Source: an uncultured Saprospiraceae bacterium
GTDB taxonomy: Bacteria; Bacteroidota; Bacteroidia; Chitinophagales; Saprospiraceae
Reading direction: 5' to 3'
Assembly: GCA_937139495.1 (NCBI GenBank)
Contig: CAKZQC010000033.1
Location: 1-32,331 of the forward strand
Length of the DNA: 32,331 bases
The number at the start of each line of letters is the position of its first letter. Position 1 is the stretch's first letter. The position numbers and the translations under genes were made by a program. Below the pieces are notes generated by a model. That model was not told where the DNA came from, ran no database searches, and worked only from the letters and a program-made list of their open reading frames with translations. Below, piece after piece: positions 24,034 through 32,000 of this stretch.

Positions 24034-26922
24034 ATGGCTAATAAATCAGCTGCTATAAAAAAAGCACAAGACCAAATCGCAGCACTCGAATCCACCAAGC
24101 AAGGCTTGATGAGCAAACTCCCCCCTGCTGGCAATCTTTTTACGAAGGCTATCCGTGAGATGTTCTTGGAAGAAATTGCAACGATTGACAAAAAACTAAA
24201 AGCTGCTAAAGACGAATTGATAGAAGCTACCAACGCTTCTGATTTGGTAGATGCTTCGGTACTCGAAGAACCAAAACCAAAAGTTTCGGACTTGTTGCCA
24301 ATAGGTAATAACCCTATACAAGATGTACTAGAAGAAGCGCTAAAGCAAGAAGAAGAAGAAGAAGGAGGAGGTACTAAAATACTCGACACTCTAAAAGATG
24401 TCGTGGGCGACAAAGTAGGTGACTTAATTGATGACAAAATCAAAGACGGTGACTTAGCCGATACTGCCAAAGATATTTTTGACGATGCACTTGATGGCAA
24501 TAAAGATGGTAAGCTAGGTGGTAAAGTTAAAGATCGCCTCAAAGAACTGTTGGGCGATAAAGTAGAAGACCTCATTGATGATCAAATCAAAGACGAAGAT
24601 ATTGCCGATGCAATCAAAGACGTAGCAGGTGACGTCATAGAAGGCGAAAGCAAAGAAAAATTAGGCAAGCGTCTAAAGGATCGCCTCAAAGAACTATTGG
24701 GTAAGAAAGCAGGTGATCTCATTGATGACAAAATCAAAGATGGTGATATTGCTGATGCACTCAAAGATATTATCGGAGACACCATGGATGGCAATGCTGA
24801 TGGTCATTTAGGTGGTAAGGTTACCGACCGCCTCAAAGAACTGTTGGGCGATAAAGTAGAAGACCTCATTGATGATCAAATCAAAGATACCGATATTGCA
24901 GACGCACTCAAAGATGTAGTCGCTGATGTCATAGAAGGCGAAAGCAAAGAAGAGTTGGGCAAACGCCTAAAAGACCGCCTCAAAGAATTATTAGGCGATA
25001 AAGCTGGTGACCTCATTGATGACAAAATCAAGGATGGAGATATTGCTGATGCACTCAAAGATATTATTGGCGATGTCATGGATGGCAATGCTGATGGTCA
25101 ATTAGGTGGTAAAGTTACAGATCGTCTCAAAGATTTATTGGGCGATAAAGTAGAAGACCTGATTGATGGCAATGTTAAAGATACCGATATTGCTGCTGCT
25201 CTCAAAGATGTCGTCGCTGACGTCATAGAAGGCGAAAGCAAAGAAGAGTTGGGTAAACGCCTAAAAGACCGTCTCAAAGAACTATTAGGCGACAAAGCAG
25301 GTGACCTCATTGATGACAAAATCAAAGATGGTGACATTGCTGATGCACTCAAAGATATTATTGGTGATGTCATGGATGGCAATGCTGATGGTCAATTAGG
25401 TAGTAAAATAGCGGATAGATTCAAAGATCTATTGGGCGAAAAAGTAGAAGACCTGATTGATGGCAATGTTAAAGATGCTGATCTTGCTGCTGCTCTCAAA
25501 GGGGTGTTTGATGATGTAATAGAAGGCGAAAGTAAAGCTGACTTAGGTAAACGTCTCAAAGAACGCCTCAAAGACTTGTTGGGTGCCAAAGTGGGCGACC
25601 TCATTGATTCTAAAATTCCAGATGATAGAATTGCCGATATACTCAAAGAAGCTTTTGGCGACTTGTTAGATGGTGACTTTGATGGTGCTATTAATACTAT
25701 TAAAGATGGTGTCGTAGAAATAGCTAAAGAAGAAACGGACAAAATTGTAGAAGGACTTGTTGCTAAAGCAAAAGTTTATCTCTTGGAGAAAATCCAAATC
25801 ATTGTCAAGGAAGAATATGTAGATAAACTCATCAGTCAAGCCTTTGATGATGTTCGCAAAAAAATTGGCAATGTTCCTGTAGGGCAGTTTGTCGCCAATG
25901 TTACCGAACGTATCACTAAGGCAAGCGTAGAGATTATCCGCAAGGAAGTAGTCAAATACGTAGAATCTGGTGGACTGGAAAAAACACTCAAAGCAGTCAA
26001 AGATGTTATTATTGATGAACTAGCTGCTAGCCTCCAAGGCTTACGTTTCGACGGAATCGACTTCAGTGCTATTGGCAAAAAAATGGGTCGTGCTGTATTA
26101 GAAACTACAGAATTCAAAAAAGTATTGACCCATATCAAGGGTCAAGTACTATTGAGCTTTATCGCTATCATCGAAGATGAAGTAGAACAAGCTATTGGGG
26201 GTACTATTGATTTATACCTAAAACAATATGCCAACTGGAACGGTACATTACTGGACACAGGAAAACGTAGCGTTAACATTGGACCATTCTGGGGATGTAT
26301 CAATATTGTATTGAGTATACAAGCTAAAATGGATGCTAAATTAGTATCGACTCGCAAAGAATTAACAGTGACTGCCACAGGAGACGTACAAGCTTCTGCT
26401 GATGTAGGTGTCGGTATTAGTGTTGGATTGACACTGCCTGCTATTGGTGGTATTGCTATCGAAGGTGGAATCATTGGAGGTCCTCGTATCAAAGCAACAG
26501 CTTCTATTAGCTTAGGTGTCAAGAATGCCGTACTACAAGGAACTATGAATCCTCTTAGAATGGACATTGATATGACTGCAAAACTGTACTTAGAACTACC
26601 TTCTGCTGTTCCTGAATGGATGATAGAATTTGCTGCCAGCTATGTAGCCTCCGTCACCTCAAGTGGTCATACACTCTATTACGAATTGGGTCGTCTCAAT
26701 ATATTTACCGCCACGACTCCTAGCTATGCTTTGAGTTTCGATATCGTGAAAGGTAAATACCGCTACTTAGGTGCTACTGGTAAATATAACATGACCATCA
26801 ATCCTAAAGTAAAACAGTATATCAATGAATTGAAACAAGGTGTTGAACATGCTGGCAATCAAATAGAAGAAACTATTTCAGATTGGTTTGGCAGCGATTG
26901 GATTCCATTCAATGGCAAATAA
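24034..26922 (+). CDS. Giant repeat protein with alternating EF-hand-like 49-residue repeats
   Basis: I do not recognise this 962-residue acidic protein. Residues 1-68 form a helical, coiled-coil-like start, followed by an acidic linker with a Glu run (106-110). Nine tandem 49-residue repeats fill 125-565. Odd repeats carry DGNxDG loops starting at D154, D252, D350, D448 and D546 (DGDFDG), each exactly 98 residues apart and resembling EF-hand/dockerin loops without the usual acidic twelfth residue. Even repeats have EGESKE or EGESKA at the same place. Residues 566-690 are more amphipathic helices. The C-terminal 250 residues are beta-rich, with a Gly-rich hydrophobic stretch around 790-820. 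No signal peptide is present. It probably forms an operon with the preceding gene; a terminator follows. Confidence 0.85.
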   Translation: MANKSAAIKKAQDQIAALESTKQGLMSKLPPAGNLFTKAIREMFLEEIATIDKKLKAAKDELIEATNASDLVDASVLEEPKPKVSDLLPIGNNPIQDVLEEALKQEEEEEGGGTKILDTLKDVVGDKVGDLIDDKIKDGDLADTAKDIFDDALDGNKDGKLGGKVKDRLKELLGDKVEDLIDDQIKDEDIADAIKDVAGDVIEGESKEKLGKRLKDRLKELLGKKAGDLIDDKIKDGDIADALKDIIGDTMDGNADGHLGGKVTDRLKELLGDKVEDLIDDQIKDTDIADALKDVVADVIEGESKEELGKRLKDRLKELLGDKAGDLIDDKIKDGDIADALKDIIGDVMDGNADGQLGGKVTDRLKDLLGDKVEDLIDGNVKDTDIAAALKDVVADVIEGESKEELGKRLKDRLKELLGDKAGDLIDDKIKDGDIADALKDIIGDVMDGNADGQLGSKIADRFKDLLGEKVEDLIDGNVKDADLAAALKGVFDDVIEGESKADLGKRLKERLKDLLGAKVGDLIDSKIPDDRIADILKEAFGDLLDGDFDGAINTIKDGVVEIAKEETDKIVEGLVAKAKVYLLEKIQIIVKEEYVDKLISQAFDDVRKKIGNVPVGQFVANVTERITKASVEIIRKEVVKYVESGGLEKTLKAVKDVIIDELAASLQGLRFDGIDFSAIGKKMGRAVLETTEFKKVLTHIKGQVLLSFIAIIEDEVEQAIGGTIDLYLKQYANWNGTLLDTGKRSVNIGPFWGCINIVLSIQAKMDAKLVSTRKELTVTATGDVQASADVGVGISVGLTLPAIGGIAIEGGIIGGPRIKATASISLGVKNAVLQGTMNPLRMDIDMTAKLYLELPSAVPEWMIEFAASYVASVTSSGHTLYYELGRLNIFTATTPSYALSFDIVKGKYRYLGATGKYNMTINPKVKQYINELKQGVEHAGNQIEETISDWFGSDWIPFNGK
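24406..25728 (+). repeat. Nine tandem 147-bp coding repeats (A/B alternating, 294-bp super-period)
   Basis: Units start at 24406 and then every 147 bases (24553, 24700, 24847, 24994, 25141, 25288, 25435, 25582), with no length variation in 1.3 kb. Odd units share the core DLIDDKIKDGDIADALKDII plus DGNxDG; even units share VEDLID and VIEGESKEELGKRLKDRLK. Adjacent pairs are near copies of each other, many differences are silent, and the last unit is the most diverged. Confidence 0.95.
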
Positions 26923-26962
26923 AAAAGTACTTGAATATAATACGTAGTGAGTATTTATATGC

Positions 26963-26998
26963 AAAAAAGCCTCTTCTGGATAGAAGGGGCTTTTTTTT
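26963..26998. terminator. Intrinsic terminator after the repeat-protein gene
   Basis: A 9-bp stem (26969-26977 with 26982-26990, one G-T pair), a 4-base loop, an A-run before (26963-26968) and eight T after (26991-26998) make it able to act in both directions. It separates the repeat gene from the convergent DUF4279-like gene. Confidence 0.88.
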
Positions 26999-27032
26999 AT
27001 ATTCGTAGAATTATAGAAATTTATCTTTCGCT

Positions 27033-27755
27033 TTACACTTTATACAAATCATAATCAACATCTGTTGCGGTCTGGCACAGAAAATTGGTGGCTCGCTGAT
27101 TTAAGCCAAAGTATGGAGTAGATATATTAGGATTAGTATCAATCTCTATTACAAATTGCAATATAGTAGTCAATTGAAGTTCATTTTTGAGTTGATTAAT
27201 CCTTTCTATCCTTGATTCGAAAATATTTAGTAGATCGTGAATGTAGGTTTCGAAATCAATAACACTACCCATTTCTATTTGATAACTCCAAGTGGTTGAT
27301 TTTGGAATAGGGCTATTTTTGACCTTCACGGAAGTAGGTTGTATTCGGAGGAGTTCGGTTATCGCATTAGTATCAAAATAATCCCCTTTGAATGCAAAGT
27401 ATAAATAGCTATCTCCAACTTCATTGTGATTGAGTTTTTCGATATGGTTGTAAATCTTGTATATCACCCAATTGATTTGGTCTTGCTCTCCCCCGTATTC
27501 TTCAATTTCACCATGTGTTTTATACTCCGAAATATTAAAGCCCTCCTCAATATCATTGTACCATATTACTTGTTGACCAAATATTGCTACCACCCAAAAA
27601 CCTACACCCTTATCTCCCTCAGGAGATAATACCCATTTTTGTAATGGCACTCGTATTAATTGCCAAAAATTTAGGAAAACACCAACCAGCTTTTGTTCTT
27701 CCTGCTCTATCAGAGCCTGTAACTCCTTCTTGCTTATAGCTGTCCATCTTTCCAT
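27033..27755 (-). CDS. DUF4279-like protein with N-terminal extension
   Basis: This 240-residue soluble protein resembles DUF4279 in its C-terminal half (about 115-240). The signs are SYLYFAFKGDYFDTNAITELL, IQPTSVKVK and a WSYQIE stretch, followed by a helical part and a beta strand (LQFVIEIDTNPNISTPYFGL). The first 110 residues form a separate Trp- and Glu-rich region with no clear family. DUF4279 has no established function. Small soluble proteins of this type are often considered candidate immunity proteins, but that is inference. The gene converges on the repeat-protein gene across a terminator. It lies 28 bases after the HisC-like gene on the same strand and is probably in its operon. 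Confidence 0.68.
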   Translation of the reverse strand: MERWTAISKKELQALIEQEEQKLVGVFLNFWQLIRVPLQKWVLSPEGDKGVGFWVVAIFGQQVIWYNDIEEGFNISEYKTHGEIEEYGGEQDQINWVIYKIYNHIEKLNHNEVGDSYLYFAFKGDYFDTNAITELLRIQPTSVKVKNSPIPKSTTWSYQIEMGSVIDFETYIHDLLNIFESRIERINQLKNELQLTTILQFVIEIDTNPNISTPYFGLNQRATNFLCQTATDVDYDLYKV

Positions 27756-27783
27756 TACAATTCTAAGTTAACTTATTAGCTCC

Positions 27784-28926
27784 CTACTTAATCATACCCA
27801 AAATACTACCAGCTCTACGCAATAATCCCATCCATTGTCCTGACTTGATCTTATTGTATTTCACATCTTTGAGTGCATTTAGCAATCGCATATTATCAAG
27901 CTCCTGTCCTACTGTGATACGGACACAATTGGCACAGCCTACCAAATTGGACACATCCAATAAGGCTATTTTTTCTTCTTGATAAAGATAATCGACTAAA
28001 GCGGCAGGTTCATTTACTTCTATTAGTATGGTATTGGTGTGGCTATCGTGTACCTTCTTGACCACAGGCAACAAGCTCAATGCTAACAGCAATTTTTGTT
28101 TTTCTAATAAGACCTGCTCTACAACACGATCTCTCTTGTCGGCTACATAGAGTGCTTGCGTGGCAGCTTCTTGCGCCATACCGCTAATGGTGAACGGAGA
28201 TTGTACCGCCTCCAGTACTTCTATAATAGCAGGGTTCGCCAAGGCATATCCTATACGAAGTCCAGCCAAGCCCCAAGCTCCCGAAAAGCTGTGAATAACA
28301 ATCAGATTGGGGCAAGTTTCTACCAAAGAAGCCAAACTATAGGTACTGCTATAATCAATCGCAGATTCGTCAATGACAACAATACCATCAAATTTGGTAA
28401 CAATGTCGGCTACATCAAAACTAGAAACCAAAGAACCTCTGATGTGATTCGGGTTTTCGATATAAATCAAGCGATTCGTTGCCTCTATTTTATCCGATTC
28501 CAAAATAGGCAGTTGTCCATCGGGTTCTAGTGGCAGTGCCAATACATCCAAGGCTTGTACATCTGCTAAATGTTGGAGACGTTGCTGAATAGGCGAAAAA
28601 CTGACAATGCCGTGTTCGGTAGGCACACAAAAAGACCGCAGAATCGTATCCAAAACTCCCGTAGAACCATTGCCCAAGGCAATATAAGTGCTTGGCAATT
28701 CGTGATGAACTGCCAACTGCCCTTTTAGCTTTGTAGCTTTGAGGTCAGGGTATTGAAAATAAGATTGTTCTGTGCCGATGCTTTTGCTACTGCTATTGCT
28801 CGACGACATATCGACCCACCCAATACGTTGTGCATCTAGGGGCGTCGGTTGCTTTTCTTTCTGTTGCACTATCTTGCGGATATGCCGAGGCAACCACAAG
28901 TGCAAGTCTGCTTTGCTATTCATCAT
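27784..28926 (-). CDS. HisC-like aminotransferase homologue lacking the PLP lysine
   Basis: This 380-residue protein follows the fold type I pattern of histidinol-phosphate aminotransferases and CobD-like enzymes. It has YFQYPDLKATKLKGQLAVHH, a phosphate-side stretch LGNGSTGVLD, and ENPNHIRGSL where PNNPTG is usual. The PLP-ring aspartate is kept in VVIDESAIDY. The lysine that binds PLP should lie in SFSKAxGLAGLR; here the text reads SFSGAWGLAGLR, with G216 (codon GGA) in its place. The nearby arginine of GLRIGY is kept. It is therefore unlikely to be a normal transaminase. I start at ATG 28926, because the TTG at 28953 overlaps nothing useful. It lies between a flavin reductase-like gene and the DUF4279-like gene. 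Confidence 0.85.
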   Translation of the reverse strand: MMNSKADLHLWLPRHIRKIVQQKEKQPTPLDAQRIGWVDMSSSNSSSKSIGTEQSYFQYPDLKATKLKGQLAVHHELPSTYIALGNGSTGVLDTILRSFCVPTEHGIVSFSPIQQRLQHLADVQALDVLALPLEPDGQLPILESDKIEATNRLIYIENPNHIRGSLVSSFDVADIVTKFDGIVVIDESAIDYSSTYSLASLVETCPNLIVIHSFSGAWGLAGLRIGYALANPAIIEVLEAVQSPFTISGMAQEAATQALYVADKRDRVVEQVLLEKQKLLLALSLLPVVKKVHDSHTNTILIEVNEPAALVDYLYQEEKIALLDVSNLVGCANCVRITVGQELDNMRLLNALKDVKYNKIKSGQWMGLLRRAGSILGMIK

Positions 28927-28953
28927 TATAGAATTACAGGTTATTAGACACAA

Positions 28954-29871
28954 TTATTCTTCGTCCATATCAATCAATTCAAAAACCATTGCAATACGAA
29001 ATGCTTGATCTACTTGCCCTTGATTGAGGGCTACTTTCGCAGCTTTATGCAACGCCTCTAACAGCTGCTCATCGTCCTCGCCATATATTTCCAACAGGTT
29101 CTGAATATTGCTATCCAAATCAATCAAATCTTCTACGGATTCTTGATTAGGATAATCCAACTGTCCAGCAAATTGTGCCAAGTCGTTGCCTGTAAATACA
29201 GTACTACTCAACAAATGTGTTGGCAAGTTATCGAAGCCCAAAGCTATTTCTTCAGGTGCTTGATAGACATCAAAAATAGCATCGCCACTTACTCGCACAT
29301 AGTGCCCTCTACCCAAACGTCCGACCAAGTCAATTTTGTGTGGGTCGATACGACCTCTATCATCAATAACAGCCTCTTCGACGTGCATACAGAGAACCTT
29401 ACAGATAACTAAGTGTCCTGCTCCACCGTCTGTGCCCAACGGAATTATTTCGCTGACCTTGCATTCAAACTGAACAGGTGATTCGGCCACTCGATAAGGA
29501 GCCACCTCCTCCGAGGGGATAGCCGTCAAACCTGATTTTTCAAATTCGCTCACATCAGCAGGATACGAAATACTAGCTATCGCCATTTGGCGTACCATCG
29601 CATGATTGACCACATTAATAACTACTTCTTGGTTGAGCTCTACATTGTGTAGTGTGTCCTTGGTTGTATTGTCCGATACTCGTCTATTCGACGAAAAAAC
29701 CAATACAGGAGGATCCGCACTAAACGCATTGAAAAAACTATAGGGAGCTACATTGGCAACACCATTTTCATCTATTGTAGATACAAAAGCAATGGGTCTG
29801 GGGGCTATCGCTCCCACCATAAATTGATACCAATCTTTAGTGGCTATTTCGCTAGGAACTATCTTACGCAT
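28954..29871 (-). CDS. Flavin reductase-like FMN-binding protein
   Basis: This 305-residue protein has an FMN-binding split-barrel domain of the flavin reductase-like family over about residues 1-205. Signatures are MVGAIAPRPIAFVSTIDENG, NVAPYSFFNAFSADPPVLVFSSN and FECKVSEIIPLG. The C-terminal 100 residues are an acidic, helical extension (DLIDLDSNIQNLLEIYGEDD and onward) of unknown role. It is probably a cytoplasmic FMN-dependent reductase or oxidoreductase; the substrate is unknown. It lies 27 bases upstream of the HisC-like gene, so the two are likely one operon. Confidence 0.85.
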   Translation of the reverse strand: MRKIVPSEIATKDWYQFMVGAIAPRPIAFVSTIDENGVANVAPYSFFNAFSADPPVLVFSSNRRVSDNTTKDTLHNVELNQEVVINVVNHAMVRQMAIASISYPADVSEFEKSGLTAIPSEEVAPYRVAESPVQFECKVSEIIPLGTDGGAGHLVICKVLCMHVEEAVIDDRGRIDPHKIDLVGRLGRGHYVRVSGDAIFDVYQAPEEIALGFDNLPTHLLSSTVFTGNDLAQFAGQLDYPNQESVEDLIDLDSNIQNLLEIYGEDDEQLLEALHKAAKVALNQGQVDQAFRIAMVFELIDMDEE

Positions 29872-29935
29872 GTTATCTTTTTTTTATAATAATTGATATA
29901 CAAAATACATTTTTTTTCAGAAAAAAAAGCAAGGG

Positions 29936-30280
29936 CTACTCTTCTTCAATATCGTACCTCGGATAATCTTTTGATTTGTAATTTAGTCTTTTGAAATCAA
30001 TACCTGCATTTGCCGTTTCACGCATTTTTCTTTTGTCCTTGTCATAGAACTTGAAACGCATATTGTAGCCTTCGTCTGATAGTTTGAACGATAAATCTAC
30101 ATACTTGGCAGCTCCTTGAGACCCTCGCATTTGGCAAGTTACTTCTTCGGGAGGCAAGGTATAAAAATGATGCTTTTTGTCAAAATTAGGCACGATATAC
30201 AAGTCGCAACGCTCATCTCTAATCAAGTCATTTTTTATAGAAAGATTCTCAATTATACGAAAAACGAGGATGCTTAAGCG
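29936..30280 (-). pseudogene. C-terminal piece of an unknown protein, 5' end missing
   Basis: The frame is open from a stop at 30281-30283 down to 29936. It has no ATG; the only candidate start is TTG at 30226, which gives 96 residues. The sequence reads like real protein right up to about 30240 (IKNDLIRDERCDLYIVPNFD, then TLPPEEVTCQMRGSQGAAKY, and KFYDKDKRKMRETANAGIDF). This suggests the front of a longer gene has been cut off. The break coincides with the change to the McsA/McsB region. I recognise no family. If it is intact instead, it is a small Lys-rich soluble protein in the flavin reductase operon. Confidence 0.55.
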
Positions 30281-30356
30281 TCATATTAAGTGGAGGAAGA
30301 TTTGCCATTTTTCACAGCAGACAGTAAATTAACATCTAATCAATAAGGTTTTTTTC

Positions 30357-30836
30357 ATGATGAATTGCCATTTATGTAACAGCGACAGCGCCAACATTCA
30401 GATACAGATTCATAATCACTTGTTGCAAGCGGACCAAACCATTCAGCTTTGTCAAAGCTGTGCGGACGCTCGTGGTATTTCTCCACAAAACATGAAACGC
30501 GAACAAATCGAGTCTGTCATCGAAGAAATAAATGCTCTCCAAGGACAACAAGTCAAATGCGACAAATGTTCTACTACTCTTCTCGAAATTCGTAAAAATA
30601 GCCAACTCGGTTGTGCCGACTGTTACGATAAAATGGGCAATTCTTTAGAAACTGACCTTCGTCGCTTTCACAAACGTAGCTCACACGAATGTTTACCAGT
30701 TATTATTTCTGAGAAACAAAAAAGACAGCGTCAAATTACTGATCTCAAAAAAGAATTACAAATCAGTATCTCAAATGAAAATTACGAAAAAGCCGCCATC
30801 CTCCGCGATCAAATTGATAACCTATCCCTTTTATGA
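30357..30836 (+). CDS. mcsA: McsA-like zinc-binding protein with UvrB/UvrC motif
   Basis: This 159-residue protein matches McsA. Two pairs of CxxC zinc motifs form the first part (CHLC near 4-7 and CQSC near 36-39; CDKC near 68-71 and CADC near 85-88). A UvrB/UvrC-type helical hairpin closes it (ITDLKKELQISISNENYEKA, about 127-156). In Firmicutes, McsA activates the arginine kinase McsB and takes part in ClpC control. A ribosome site (aagg, 30345-30348) lies 8 bases before ATG 30357; a second ATG follows at 30360. Its stop overlaps the McsB-like start by four bases. McsA is not typical of Bacteroidota, which supports a foreign origin for this end of the window. Confidence 0.85.
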   Translation: MMNCHLCNSDSANIQIQIHNHLLQADQTIQLCQSCADARGISPQNMKREQIESVIEEINALQGQQVKCDKCSTTLLEIRKNSQLGCADCYDKMGNSLETDLRRFHKRSSHECLPVIISEKQKRQRQITDLKKELQISISNENYEKAAILRDQIDNLSLL

Positions 30837-31891
30837 GCTCACTTCCAGACCACTTCACCAATAGCCCTTTACCGTGGCTAAATAGTACTTCCGACTGCGA
30901 CAGCATTGTCCTTTCTTGCGAAGCTAGCCTGTCACGTAACCTACAAGGCATCCCCTTTCCGAATAAAGCATCCGCCACTCAACTGCTCAAAGGCCAACAA
31001 AAAGTTCAAAATGCCTTAATGAAGCTTGAGCCTCCTCTCTTTCCATACAGTTTTGCCCTAGCTGACCTTCGAGACTTAGACCGCGATCTGCTCAGTGAGC
31101 GTCGACTACTCCCTGCCAACTTTGAATCGTTTTCCAATGATCAAAGCTACCTTTACTGTAGTAACGACGAAAGCATCAGCTGCCTCACCAATAGTGAAGA
31201 CCATTTCAAGGTTAGTATTTCTGGCAAGGACAACTGCCTTAATGAAATTTCCCAAAAAGTCCAACAACTCGATTTCCAAATTCAACAGCACATTCAATGG
31301 GCTCATTCGCCCAAATTTGGCTATTTAACAGCTAGCCCCCTACTTGTTGGCTCTGGCTTCAGAGTTTCCGTATTAGTCAACCTCGTAGGCTTAGAACTCA
31401 ATGGTCAACTCAATAAAACGGTGACTGCCTGCAACAGGCTCGGCTGGAATATTAATAGTTTGATGAATGATAACGAGCGCTTTCCAGGTAACATTTACCA
31501 AATTTCGAATCAACGGACTCTTGGATATACCCCTGAACAAACGACACGATCTCTACAAGAATTACTCTCACAAATCTCCTCACAGGAGAATAACCAACGC
31601 AAGGCTCTCGCCTTTCGTTCCCCAGAGAAAATCTTAGATTATATTGGACGACCTTATGGTAGACTTCTCTATAGTCATCTTGCCTTCCCAGCTGAAACTC
31701 TCCATGAACTTTTACTCCTCAGAACAGGTGTACAACTCAAAGTTCTACAAAATCTCGACATTGACGACATCAATCAATTAATCACCGACACGATGAATGC
31801 CCATCTCAATTACCATCAACTTGGCACTCATGCCGAGCTCGCTATCGAACAAGTTCGTTCGCAAAAGATCCAAGCCCTCATCGCCGAGTAA
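30833..31891 (+). CDS. McsB-like guanido phosphotransferase homologue, probably inactive
   Basis: This 352-residue protein aligns with the protein-arginine kinase McsB but has lost its key motifs. The ATP-binding SSRxRLARN stretch is SCEASLSRN here (28-36), removing both arginines. The reactive cysteine of GYLTxCP is S168 in GYLTASP. The RGxxGE loop is replaced by NDNERFPGN, and the phosphoarginine-binding RDxxRA-type end reads AELAIEQVR. Family-wide fold markers remain: SEDHF, LVGSGFRVSV and IYQISNQRTLGYT. It may be a pseudokinase, perhaps an McsA- or substrate-binding partner. It is translationally coupled to the McsA-like gene (ATGA overlap). Confidence 0.8.
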   Translation: MSSLPDHFTNSPLPWLNSTSDCDSIVLSCEASLSRNLQGIPFPNKASATQLLKGQQKVQNALMKLEPPLFPYSFALADLRDLDRDLLSERRLLPANFESFSNDQSYLYCSNDESISCLTNSEDHFKVSISGKDNCLNEISQKVQQLDFQIQQHIQWAHSPKFGYLTASPLLVGSGFRVSVLVNLVGLELNGQLNKTVTACNRLGWNINSLMNDNERFPGNIYQISNQRTLGYTPEQTTRSLQELLSQISSQENNQRKALAFRSPEKILDYIGRPYGRLLYSHLAFPAETLHELLLLRTGVQLKVLQNLDIDDINQLITDTMNAHLNYHQLGTHAELAIEQVRSQKIQALIAE

Positions 31892-31986
31892 AGCTTATTC
31901 TCTGTCCTTTCGAGAAACACATTCTCTACAGTCGAGTCTCGTTGTTTATTTTCTCTAGCTCTCTATGTTACAGTTAAGTATTCAAT

Positions 31987-31991
31987 AGGAG
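31987..31991 (+). promoter_or_regulatory. Shine-Dalgarno site of the DUF2071 gene
   Basis: AGGAG lies nine bases before the ATG at 32001. Such a site is unlike the Bacteroidota part of the window, where starts lack Shine-Dalgarno sequences, and it fixes this start. Confidence 0.75.
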
Positions 31992-32000
31992 CTAAAGAAA

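Noticed and set aside
24406..25728. CRISPR array
   Set aside because: The repeats are 147 bp, in frame, without spacers and inside a long coding sequence.
24582..25742. Minus-strand open frames of near-identical Ser/Pro-rich sequence
   Set aside because: They are shadows of the 147-bp coding repeats of the 962-aa gene; their likeness to each other only reflects those repeats.
30226..30283. Complete small gene starting at TTG 30226
   Set aside because: Coding-like sequence continues upstream of the TTG to about 30240 without any ATG, so a truncated gene is the better reading, though not certain.
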